5,467 nt of DNA from JAMCUI01 sp964520615. GTDB lineage: Bacteria; Patescibacteriota; Microgenomatia; 2-02-FULL-39-11. Numbering within the stretch: the first letter of the stretch is position 1; each line of letters begins with the position of its first letter. Below, piece after piece: positions 1 through 5,423 of this stretch. Below the pieces are notes generated by a model. That model did not search any database and was not told the DNA's origin. It saw only the letters and a program-made list of their open reading frames with translations. The position numbers and the translations under genes were made by a program. The DNA lies in contig CAZFNL010000014.1 in NCBI GenBank assembly GCA_964520615.1, positions 1 through 5,467 on the forward strand, in the 5' to 3' direction.

Positions 1-1857
1 CCGCAGACGACAAAAACGAGTGCACAATCGTGCGCGGGTGAAAACGAACCAATTACTGATCAAGTAGCTTTGTGTTGTCCGGGATTACAGGAAGATCCGC
101 TTACGTTAACTTGTCGTTCTGCTGCAAATATTGGTCAACCGTATTCAACACTAGCACCAATTACCGCCACCCCCCAGATATATACCGGAACAAACTGCAA
201 CAATCAATTAGATATAACAGGCGCATGCAATCAAGCGTGTTGTACGCAAAATAGCGATTGTGCGGCAAATGGTCCGAATCAAACATGCAGCGTACAAAAT
301 GGTTACTGCAAAAGTGGATTATCATGTGCTGCAGTAGCTCAAGGTCAGACTACACCGTTATATGGCCGAATTTGCGGCGGCGCAAGCAATGGTACGTGTG
401 GATGGCAGTTTTGTAACGGCACAACCATACATGATCCGGTAAGGAATATAGATGTTCCGTGCCAGGCTGATGAGAATACCGCACCTGCTCCGATGTGTCA
501 GGGAGATCTGGATTGTGCATCTCAAGTTACCAATAACAGATGTTTTTATCTTACTGATGAGATCGGTTATAATCCTGGTCAGGGATTTGATCATCACGTG
601 AAGTTTTGGAGTCCGCCAGGTGGAGGAGACGGACATATTAATTTATCTCGGAATGGTGCTAGTACTGGAATAGTTCAAACTGCATGGAACAGAGGAGTTC
701 ATAATCCCTATGTAGTTGAACCAAACCCAGATCCGAATTATGGAGCAGGTCATAATTTAGGTCCCGGTACCTATACTTTTACCGGCACTGCAGATCATTG
801 TAAGGAAGGAATTGGTTCTGCGAGTGTCAGTTGCACGACCGGTATTAATGCTGATGGATCGGCATTTGTCAGAGGAGCAGGATGTACGGCATTAAATTTT
901 ACCAATACGGTTCCGCAAGCAGTTTCTACACCGACTCCAATAGGTAAATCATGTGTTGGTCCCACAACATGCAAAGATCAGTTTTTAGGTTTGACAGATA
1001 AAGATAAGGTGCCACTAAAAGTAGGGAACAATGCATCTTTTTGGCACAACAATAATGACGGCAAGGATTATTCTACTTCAGACTGTTCAGGTACGAGTGT
1101 AAATTTATTTTCCTTATGTGATGTTACTGCAAGTGGTGTATCTATCCTTTCTTTGTCTTCTGATTGTAAAGGACCTATGTTTTGCAAGGATATTGCGACT
1201 GCGGAAGGAAACAAAATTACCTTACCAGATAAAAATTATTATGTTAATCTGTCAGGCGATACCTATTATGACAGTAATTGTAAAGACAAAATAGACATAC
1301 AATTACAATCGTATTGTGGTGTAGAGACTCCACCAGTAACAGGAAAATGTATTGATTCGAGAACCAGTGCCGTTCAAACGTGTCCGGTCGTGGATACATC
1401 GAATCCAAATCTTAAAAAATATATAAACTGTGGCCCTACCGGAATAAGCACTGAGTCATGTCAGACATTTTGCGTTACACAAAATGGTCCTAATGAAATA
1501 CGTGTAGAATGTTATGCAGGAGAGTTTAATGATAGTAGGATTTTTTGGGGTCCTGCCGATTTTACCGTCAATGTAGTCAACTCTTCAACTTCAACGATAA
1601 AACTTAGAAGTCTATATATTCAAACATTTGGTTTAGGAGGATCTGGGAAAGATAAGTTTGATGTAATCAATGTGAATTTAGCACCCGGACAAGTACTTGA
1701 AAGAAAGGAGCCGGGCGTTTCCTGTAATGATGAAATTATGCGTGGAGGAAGATCGGTTATTGCTACCTTTACACGCCTCGGGAAAGATACAGATGATACA
1801 ATAACAATTCCATCTATAGGGTGCGATAGTAGACCTGTTATTACCATTGCCGACTGA
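1..1857 (+). CDS. A1: large cysteine-rich secreted/surface protein, 5'-truncated by the window edge
   Basis: The frame is open from base 1, so the TTG at 70 is an internal Leu (in VALCCPG) and the true start lies upstream. 618 residues are visible, with about 38 Cys, which suggests disulfide-bonded folding outside the cell. Regions in order: a Cys-dense N-terminal part (bases 1-540), including a C-C-x5-C-x8-C-x6-C block at 238-309 that resembles small disulfide-knot modules; a Gly/Asn/aromatic, probably beta-rich stretch (541-915); a TPTP linker (~931-945); two related four-Cys repeats (946-1125, 1159-1323); and a C-terminal beta-sandwich-like region (~1500-1857) with alternating hydrophobic residues. 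No C-terminal membrane anchor or LPxTG motif is seen, so any signal peptide or anchor must be in the missing N-terminus. B1 starts 5 nt after the stop. A2 sits in the equivalent position in the second cassette. The family is not recognised; adhesion or a surface-layer role is an inference from Cys content and linkers only. Confidence 0.85.
   Translation, partial: PQTTKTSAQSCAGENEPITDQVALCCPGLQEDPLTLTCRSAANIGQPYSTLAPITATPQIYTGTNCNNQLDITGACNQACCTQNSDCAANGPNQTCSVQNGYCKSGLSCAAVAQGQTTPLYGRICGGASNGTCGWQFCNGTTIHDPVRNIDVPCQADENTAPAPMCQGDLDCASQVTNNRCFYLTDEIGYNPGQGFDHHVKFWSPPGGGDGHINLSRNGASTGIVQTAWNRGVHNPYVVEPNPDPNYGAGHNLGPGTYTFTGTADHCKEGIGSASVSCTTGINADGSAFVRGAGCTALNFTNTVPQAVSTPTPIGKSCVGPTTCKDQFLGLTDKDKVPLKVGNNASFWHNNNDGKDYSTSDCSGTSVNLFSLCDVTASGVSILSLSSDCKGPMFCKDIATAEGNKITLPDKNYYVNLSGDTYYDSNCKDKIDIQLQSYCGVETPPVTGKCIDSRTSAVQTCPVVDTSNPNLKKYINCGPTGISTESCQTFCVTQNGPNEIRVECYAGEFNDSRIFWGPADFTVNVVNSSTSTIKLRSLYIQTFGLGGSGKDKFDVINVNLAPGQVLERKEPGVSCNDEIMRGGRSVIATFTRLGKDTDDTITIPSIGCDSRPVITIAD
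946..1125 (+). repeat. Four-cysteine protein repeat, copy 1 (within A1)
   Basis: Sixty codons encode a unit with four Cys. It opens with C-x-G-P-x2-C-K-D and ends with S-D-C then L-F-S-L-C-D-V. The same anchors recur in the same order in the unit at 1159-1323, while the residues between are diverged. This is a protein-level duplication; the DNA copies are no longer obviously similar. It may be a disulfide-stabilised domain of an extracellular stalk. Confidence 0.65.
1159..1323 (+). repeat. Four-cysteine protein repeat, copy 2 (within A1)
   Basis: Fifty-five codons carry the same frame of residues as the unit at 946-1125: C-x-G-P-x2-C-K-D, then Y-x-D-S-N-C, then L-Q-S-Y-C-G-V. It is about five residues shorter between the second and third Cys. 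A short 11-residue spacer joins the two copies. Confidence 0.65.
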
Positions 1858-1862
1858 ATCAT

Positions 1863-2306
1863 ATGAATATTATCAAAAAAATAAAGTTGACACAGGGAAC
1901 AATTATCGTTTCGGTAATAGTCATCAGTTTTTTGTTTGCTCACTACATATCACCGGCGATTTTTATAGGAGAAACACCTCGATATAATCCCCAGTTCATT
2001 GCTAAGTTACTAAACTTCCCTAAAAATCTGGCTTTTCTGGTATCCTCTATAAGTAATGCAGTTCCTAATCAATCTCAATCAGGTTCCGTTTCCTTGAAGC
2101 AGTTAAATGATATCACATTGCGTACAGTTACAAAAGGTGTTTATGCAGGTGAACTTGGCAAAGTACAATATTATAAAGTATCTTTGAGTCAGATTGATTG
2201 GGATCAAATAGAGTTGACTACGAAAAGCGGCAATAAAATAATTTTGCGCTATCCAAAAGGCCAACCGCCGGCTCAAGAGATGTTAAATATTATTAAATCA
2301 CAATAA
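1863..2306 (+). CDS. B1: single-pass membrane-anchored protein, family unknown
   Basis: 147 residues. The N-terminus is basic (KKIK), followed by one hydrophobic segment at about residues 12-34, so the protein is probably anchored in the membrane with the rest outside. A short TPRYNPQF segment follows, then a linker rich in Ser, Gln and Asn, then a C-terminal core (about 77-135) with SLKQ, GVYA, YYKVS and a final ILRYPKG. The same landmarks occur in B2 (4637-5056) as TLKQ, GVYA, YYIRVS and IRVPKG, so B1 and B2 are paralogues. No Cys is present, unlike its A-type neighbour. The ATG lies 5 nt after the A1 stop with no Shine-Dalgarno site, which suggests translational coupling. In copy 2 the next gene is C; here the MNT/HEPN pair intervenes. 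Function unknown; a partner or anchor for the A protein is an inference from conserved order. Confidence 0.8.
   Translation: MNIIKKIKLTQGTIIVSVIVISFLFAHYISPAIFIGETPRYNPQFIAKLLNFPKNLAFLVSSISNAVPNQSQSGSVSLKQLNDITLRTVTKGVYAGELGKVQYYKVSLSQIDWDQIELTTKSGNKIILRYPKGQPPAQEMLNIIKSQ
2214..2242 (+). promoter_or_regulatory. Possible internal sigma70-type promoter upstream of the MNT/HEPN pair
   Basis: TTGACT at 2214-2219 and AATAAT at 2237-2242 are separated by exactly 17 bp, each one mismatch from consensus. It lies inside the 3' part of B1. If used, transcription would start near 2249 and give the MNT gene a leader of about 125 nt containing the hairpin at 2329-2353. In AT-rich coding DNA such a match can arise by chance. 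Confidence 0.22.
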
Positions 2307-2312
2307 TTATTG
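2301..2312. repeat. Perfect 12-bp palindrome over the B1 stop codon
   Basis: CAATAATTATTG is its own reverse complement, and it contains the TAA stop of B1 (2304-2306). It lies at the left edge of the segment that copy 2 lacks; copy 2 has CAATAATATG at the equivalent place. It may be a mark of the insertion/deletion junction or chance in AT-rich DNA. Confidence 0.4.
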
Positions 2313-2328
2313 CATTTTAATCAAAGAA

Positions 2329-2353
2329 CTCCTCGAAGCTTTGTTTCGGGGTG
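2329..2353 (+). other. Imperfect stem-loop between B1 and the MNT gene
   Basis: The arms 2329-2337 (CTCCTCGAA) and 2345-2353 (TTCGGGGTG) pair over nine positions with one U-U mismatch and one G-U pair, closing a 7-nt loop. The next bases are AACCTTG, so there is no U-tract and it is not a normal intrinsic terminator. It lies just before the -10-like box of the MNT gene and could affect read-through from B1 or RNA stability. Confidence 0.4.
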
Positions 2354-2360
2354 AACCTTG

Positions 2361-2366
2361 TATAAT
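2361..2366 (+). promoter_or_regulatory. Perfect -10 box (TATAAT) just before the MNT start
   Basis: TATAAT ends 6 nt before the ATG at 2373, so a transcript made from it would begin at or next to that ATG (leaderless). No good -35 hexamer is found 16-18 bp upstream; TTGTTT at 2341-2346 is only 14 bp away. This box argues against TTG 2358 as the start codon, because the box would then be coding. Confidence 0.35.
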
Positions 2367-2372
2367 AGAATT

Positions 2373-2672
2373 ATGTCAATGGTAGATAATCTGATACAAC
2401 AATTAAAAGATATGAAACCGCAGGCGATTATACTTTTTGGTTCGTATGCCTGGGGTAAGCCACATGAGGATAGTGATCTGGATATTCTCATGATAAAAGA
2501 AACAACAAAATCATTCAGAGAAAGAATCAGAGAATCCCGCTTCAATCTGAAAACCAGTATGGCGGTTGATTTGATGGTTTTAACGCCGAGTGAGGCAAAA
2601 AAATATTCCGAAGACAGTTCATTTCTTAAACAAATAATTAAGGAGGGTAAATTGATTTATGGAAGATTATAG
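2373..2672 (+). CDS. Minimal nucleotidyltransferase (MNT), antitoxin-type partner of the HEPN gene
   Basis: 99 residues from ATG 2373; TTG 2358 (104 aa) and ATG 2379 (97 aa) are possible but less favoured. The nucleotidyltransferase signature is intact: G-S at residues 23-24, ten residues, then D-x-D at 35 and 37 (SDLDI), which fits GSx10DxD exactly. A third acidic residue, D66, lies in a beta-strand-like VDLMVL and is the usual third metal ligand. The length is normal for stand-alone MNT proteins. Known members pair with HEPN proteins, and characterised ones silence the HEPN toxin by transferring AMP to it. The gene overlaps the HEPN gene by 14 nt, so the two are co-expressed. The pair sits between B1 and C1 in copy 1 of a duplicated cassette and has no counterpart in copy 2. 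Fold and catalytic competence are well supported; the actual substrate is not known. Confidence 0.9.
   Translation: MSMVDNLIQQLKDMKPQAIILFGSYAWGKPHEDSDLDILMIKETTKSFRERIRESRFNLKTSMAVDLMVLTPSEAKKYSEDSSFLKQIIKEGKLIYGRL
2639..2647 (+). promoter_or_regulatory. Strong Shine-Dalgarno site for the HEPN gene
   Basis: TAAGGAGGG lies 11 nt before the ATG at 2659, inside the end of the MNT coding region. It is the only strong anti-16S match before any start in the window; all A, B and C genes lack one. Confidence 0.7.
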
Positions 2673-2889
2673 ATCCTGGTTGCAAAAGGCCAAAGATGAC
2701 GTTCGCTGTACAAAAATTGATTCAGAATTTGGTACGATAAGGGAAAAGGCGGCAACGTTGTATCCGTACTATGTTGAAACAAGATATCCCGATCTTGGAG
2801 ATTTATCGCCATTCACACAAGAACAGGCAAAAGAGGCCTTTGAAGCCGCGACCAAAATCGTTCAATTCGTCGAAAATAAGTTACATTAA
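2659..2889 (+). CDS. HEPN-domain protein with its central helices missing (probable decayed or miniaturised toxin)
   Basis: 76 residues, against roughly 120-135 for typical stand-alone HEPN proteins. Residues 1-19 (W-L-x-K-A-x-x-D) match the start of HEPN helix 1. Residues 21-76 match the C-terminal part: D-S-E-F, then YYVETRYPDL, then a final A/E-rich helix. From memory of the family, the pieces should be separated by about 50 residues with the Q-A-A-E-K-x-L-K helix and the H-D-L segment. Here they join directly around I20/D21 (bases 2716-2721), still in frame. The missing part includes the conserved His-containing segment, so RNase or toxin activity is doubtful. The gene starts within the MNT end, has a strong Shine-Dalgarno site, and ends 6 nt before C1. 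It could be a harmless remnant kept with MNT, a dimerisation scaffold, or an assembly artefact. HEPN identity is fairly sure; function is not. Confidence 0.75.
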   Translation: MEDYRSWLQKAKDDVRCTKIDSEFGTIREKAATLYPYYVETRYPDLGDLSPFTQEQAKEAFEAATKIVQFVENKLH

Positions 2890-2895
2890 AGTAAT

Positions 2896-3192
2896 ATGTA
2901 TCTTGGACCCTTATATATAAACACCAAAGAAATTTTTCTCATCCTTGCCATCATTCTTATTGCGTTGGCGTGGAAATTTGGTTGGACTGTGGCTTGGTTT
3001 GACAAGCGGAGCTTATTGGCAATTGTAACATTGATGCTGGTAACCAAAGCGCTGTTGCCGGCCATTCACAATGAAGCGTTTTTCATGCTTGCAATTGTCG
3101 CAATTTTTCTTTCCCTGTATCTCACCATATTCCAAATCGTGATTTTTTACATCGTATGTTTTGCCCTGTTACGCTGGTTGAAATTCATCTGA
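2896..3192 (+). CDS. C1: 98-residue multi-span membrane protein, family unknown
   Basis: The protein is almost entirely hydrophobic, with probably three to four membrane segments (about residues 12-34, 40-57, 61-76 and 78-95). It starts MYLGPLY and ends with a basic LRWLKFI tail. C2 (5058-5354) has the same length and aligns without gaps; I count about 51 of 98 identical residues. The best conserved block is T-K-x-L-L-P-A-I-H-N-E-A-F-F (50-63), then IFL, YL-x-IFQ and FY. The polar H-N-E group (58-60) between two hydrophobic segments is unusual and probably functional. Synonymous positions differ between the copies, so the duplication is not recent. The ATG follows the HEPN stop by 6 nt and has no Shine-Dalgarno site. 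Function unknown; conserved order suggests it works with the A and B proteins in the membrane. Confidence 0.85.
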   Translation: MYLGPLYINTKEIFLILAIILIALAWKFGWTVAWFDKRSLLAIVTLMLVTKALLPAIHNEAFFMLAIVAIFLSLYLTIFQIVIFYIVCFALLRWLKFI

Positions 3193-3196
3193 CCTC

Positions 3197-4630
3197 ATGA
3201 AAGACAATAAACAGAAACAAAAAGGAGAGATTTTAACCATATTAACCCTGGTTACGTTATTGATTATCGGAGCTTCAACGGTTGTTTCTTCAGTCTTTTT
3301 GGCAAAAAAATCACCAAGTCAGACGACAAAGACAATGGCCGCTGTATGCGAAACTGAAGATTGTTCCAGGTCTCCGAATGCTACAGTAGAATATAATGCA
3401 GATCTAAAAACTCAGGTTATTTCCAATCCTGAACCTCAGAAAACTGAAACCACAACAAAACCCGCAGATAAACAGAGCGACACGTTAAACAACACGGAAA
3501 TAAAAAAACAAAATATAGAACAGCCAAAAAACAATAATCCGGTCATAACTGCACCAACGTCACCACCTGTGAAACCCGACACTGTTCAACCAACAAAAGA
3601 TCCGCAAAAACTTTCTCAGGAATTTATCCAGAATCCCGCCGCATGCCTTGTAGATACCAGTGCAGGAGGATGTCGTGATCAGGTAATAAAAGATTACGGA
3701 AACATACCGGGCGCCAATGAATCTTCATGGAAATGCGATTCACCCAGCGATCCGAACTGCGATAAATGCGGATATGCGGGATGGAATCCTAATGGATGCG
3801 GAGAATTTACTAAGCCTGATTCATCACGCCAAGTTAACCCACAGGGAATTGCGCCTACTGCATGGATTCAAAGAAATGCCGCAGTATGCGGAGGAAACGT
3901 AGATAAAGACGGAAATTGTATTACGCCGACTCCAGTCCCTCAAGCAAAGACCGGAACAGACAAATCTTCTGCCACGCCCGCACCTACAAAACCAAATGTT
4001 GTTATTACATCTGCACCGGCGGTTGCCGGCACAATATGTTCATATGCCAGCGTAGGTGCTTGTGCAAGTTCTAATTGTCTTTACTGTACCACTCAAGGCT
4101 GTACCGGAGGCAGCGCAAAATGTTCTATACCTTTTGCAACAAATACAGTGACAACACATCAAGCAACAAATATTAGAAAATTGTGTTGTCCAACAAGCGG
4201 ATCGTGCATATCCGTTGCTTTAGAAGCAACATGCCCCAATGGTTTTTCTCCTCAGAAAACAACACCATCAGACAATTCCGGTTCACCCGCATTAGTTGTG
4301 CCGACAGTACCGTATAGTTCTAATGTAAAAGCAGTAACAATTGACGCAGGGGCTTATGCCAGGGAGGTGCTGACTGGTTCTATAGGATCAAACACACCCA
4401 CTCAATCGGTATGGCATGCAACCATAGATGTTTCAACTATGTCAATATGTACTCATACAGACAATGGAAATTATTCTTGTGAAAATCCGGTTGCAAAACA
4501 ACAACTTGGAAATTCAAGCGTATACTATGTACAGTACAACGTACAACAAACCGGAAAACAGTTAATTTGCGCAAATACAACGGGATTATTTGGAAATTCA
4601 ACTGGAGAAACGTGTTTTCCTTTAAAATAA
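3197..4630 (+). CDS. A2: membrane-anchored cysteine-rich surface protein with Pro/Thr linkers
   Basis: 477 residues. A short basic N-terminus (to K9-G10) is followed by one hydrophobic segment at about 11-36, so the protein is anchored near its N-terminus with the rest outside. A low-complexity linker rich in Thr, Lys, Pro, Gln and Asn spans about 70-140. A first Cys group (150-241) holds a compact C-x7-C-x2-C-x9-C block at 180-201. A second Pro/Thr linker (243-276) begins TPTPVPQ. A dense Cys group (281-346) includes LCCP at 329-332. A beta-like C-terminal region (about 366-477) has four Cys. All 24 Cys follow the membrane segment, an even number that suits disulfides. K-G-E then a long hydrophobic run faintly recalls a prepilin signal, but Glu is at +1, not +5. 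No enzyme motif is seen. The start lies 4 nt after C1; B2 follows 6 nt after the stop. It matches A1 in position and style, not clearly in sequence. Confidence 0.85.
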   Translation: MKDNKQKQKGEILTILTLVTLLIIGASTVVSSVFLAKKSPSQTTKTMAAVCETEDCSRSPNATVEYNADLKTQVISNPEPQKTETTTKPADKQSDTLNNTEIKKQNIEQPKNNNPVITAPTSPPVKPDTVQPTKDPQKLSQEFIQNPAACLVDTSAGGCRDQVIKDYGNIPGANESSWKCDSPSDPNCDKCGYAGWNPNGCGEFTKPDSSRQVNPQGIAPTAWIQRNAAVCGGNVDKDGNCITPTPVPQAKTGTDKSSATPAPTKPNVVITSAPAVAGTICSYASVGACASSNCLYCTTQGCTGGSAKCSIPFATNTVTTHQATNIRKLCCPTSGSCISVALEATCPNGFSPQKTTPSDNSGSPALVVPTVPYSSNVKAVTIDAGAYAREVLTGSIGSNTPTQSVWHATIDVSTMSICTHTDNGNYSCENPVAKQQLGNSSVYYVQYNVQQTGKQLICANTTGLFGNSTGETCFPLK

Positions 4631-4636
4631 AAAACT

Positions 4637-5056
4637 ATGATAGATAAACAAAGCATTATGCCAAAGATAAAATTAGTAGCTATACTTGGAGGAGCATTTA
4701 TTTTATCAAATATCTTTTCAAGAACAGTTTTTCTTGCAAACACACCGCATATTAATACAGTTTTCTTTGCACAATTAAAGGATAGTCCCAGACAGATGAT
4801 TGTCGGAACACAAAATTTTATTGCTTCACTTACAGGAAACCCAACCAATCCTGAAGTTAGAACTCTAAAACAATTTTTGCAATTACCGGATACCGCACTA
4901 AATACAATTGGATCAGGTGTTTACGCAAAGGAAGATAATTTAAACAATATATATTACATTAGAGTATCGCCTAATTCACAGTACGATGAACGAACAATCA
5001 TCATGAACGGCAAAACTGTTACAATTAGAGTACCAAAAGGCTCATTAAATCAATAA
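4637..5056 (+). CDS. B2: single-pass membrane-anchored protein, paralogue of B1
   Basis: 139 residues from ATG 4637; ATG 4658 (M8, in MPKIKL) is also possible and would line the KIKL up with B1's N-terminus. One hydrophobic segment spans about residues 13-33, followed by a TPHINTVFFAQL stretch that matches TPRYNPQFIAKL of B1. After a variable linker comes the shared core: TLKQ, GVYA, YYIRVS, and a final G-K-x-V-x-I-R-V-P-K-G. No Cys is present. The C-terminus ends soon after PKG, while B1 has about 13 more residues. No Shine-Dalgarno site precedes either start. C2 begins 1 nt after the stop, so B2 and C2 are almost certainly co-translated. Family and function are not recognised; conserved pairing with C in both copies suggests a joint membrane role. 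Confidence 0.8.
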   Translation: MIDKQSIMPKIKLVAILGGAFILSNIFSRTVFLANTPHINTVFFAQLKDSPRQMIVGTQNFIASLTGNPTNPEVRTLKQFLQLPDTALNTIGSGVYAKEDNLNNIYYIRVSPNSQYDERTIIMNGKTVTIRVPKGSLNQ

Positions 5057-5057
5057 T

Positions 5058-5354
5058 ATGTACCTCGGTCCATTCTATTTCGATATAAAGGAGTTTTTGC
5101 TGATTCTCATGACTATTATTGTTGCGGTAGTCATATTTTTTAACCTTGGCATATCGTTTTTCAATCCGGCAGCTCTTCTTACGCTTCTTATTCTGATTCT
5201 CATCACAAAAGGACTTTTACCCGCAATTCACAACGAAGCCTTTTTCATTCTCGCTCTTGTGTCAATCTTTTTGACTATGTATCTGCCGATATTCCAGGTG
5301 GTTCTGTTCTATTTTCTAAGTTTTTTATTGTTTCGCTTGTTCAAAGTTATTTAA
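5058..5354 (+). CDS. C2: 98-residue multi-span membrane protein, paralogue of C1
   Basis: Same length as C1 and alignable without gaps. It begins MYLGPFY and ends LFRLFKVI. Three or four hydrophobic segments are seen (about residues 12-35, 40-56, 61-76 and 78-95). The conserved block ITKGLLPAIHNEAFF at 49-63 is nearly identical to C1, and the H-N-E trio at 58-60 is invariant. The start is 1 nt after the B2 stop, against a 589-nt separation between B1 and C1. This makes the compact B-C arrangement the likely ancestral one. It is the last gene of the run; a new promoter follows 13 nt after its stop. Function unknown. Confidence 0.85.
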   Translation: MYLGPFYFDIKEFLLILMTIIVAVVIFFNLGISFFNPAALLTLLILILITKGLLPAIHNEAFFILALVSIFLTMYLPIFQVVLFYFLSFLLFRLFKVI

Positions 5355-5366
5355 CCGCTGTTCTGA

Positions 5367-5395
5367 TTGACAAATTCTTCCCACTTTATTATCAT
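5367..5395 (+). promoter_or_regulatory. Near-consensus sigma70-type promoter for the signal-peptide gene
   Basis: TTGACA at 5367-5372 is perfect, the spacer is 17 bp, and TATCAT at 5390-5395 has one mismatch to TATAAT. Seven bases lie between the -10 box and the ATG at 5403, so the predicted first transcribed base is at or next to the start codon. It sits in the 48-nt gap after C2. Confidence 0.65.
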
Positions 5396-5398
5396 GTA

Positions 5399-5423
5399 AG
5401 AAATGAAACAATTTTTCATTTCT
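5399..5423. repeat. Perfect 10-bp inverted repeat covering the start codon of the last gene
   Basis: AGAAATGAAA (5399-5408) and TTTCATTTCT (5414-5423) are exact reverse complements around a 5-nt centre. The ATG at 5403 lies inside the left arm. In DNA this could be an operator over the transcription start. In RNA it could hide the start codon, though a transcript starting at 5402-5403 would keep only about 6-7 AU-rich pairs. Confidence 0.5.

Noticed and set aside
70..72. TTG as the start codon of the first gene
   Set aside because: The same frame is open back to base 1 and encodes Cys-containing sequence of the same style, so the gene runs in from outside the window.
358..636. Minus-strand open frame opposite A1
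   Set aside because: It lies wholly inside the well-supported A1 gene and its product shows no domain features; the same holds for minus-strand frames at 1620-1943, 2321-2545 and 4525-4848.
1887..1892. TTGACA inside B1 as a promoter -35
   Set aside because: No acceptable -10 hexamer lies 16-18 bp downstream.
2329..2353. Intrinsic terminator after B1
   Set aside because: The stem has a mismatch and a wobble pair and is followed by AACCTTG, not a U-tract.
2358..2360. TTG as start of the MNT gene
   Set aside because: It would make the TATAAT at 2361-2366 coding and adds five residues with no family support; ATG 2373 fits better, though TTG is not excluded.
3717..3902. Small plus-strand open frame inside A2
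   Set aside because: It is an out-of-frame shadow of A2 with no start signal or recognisable product; the frame at 72-254 within A1 is the same case.
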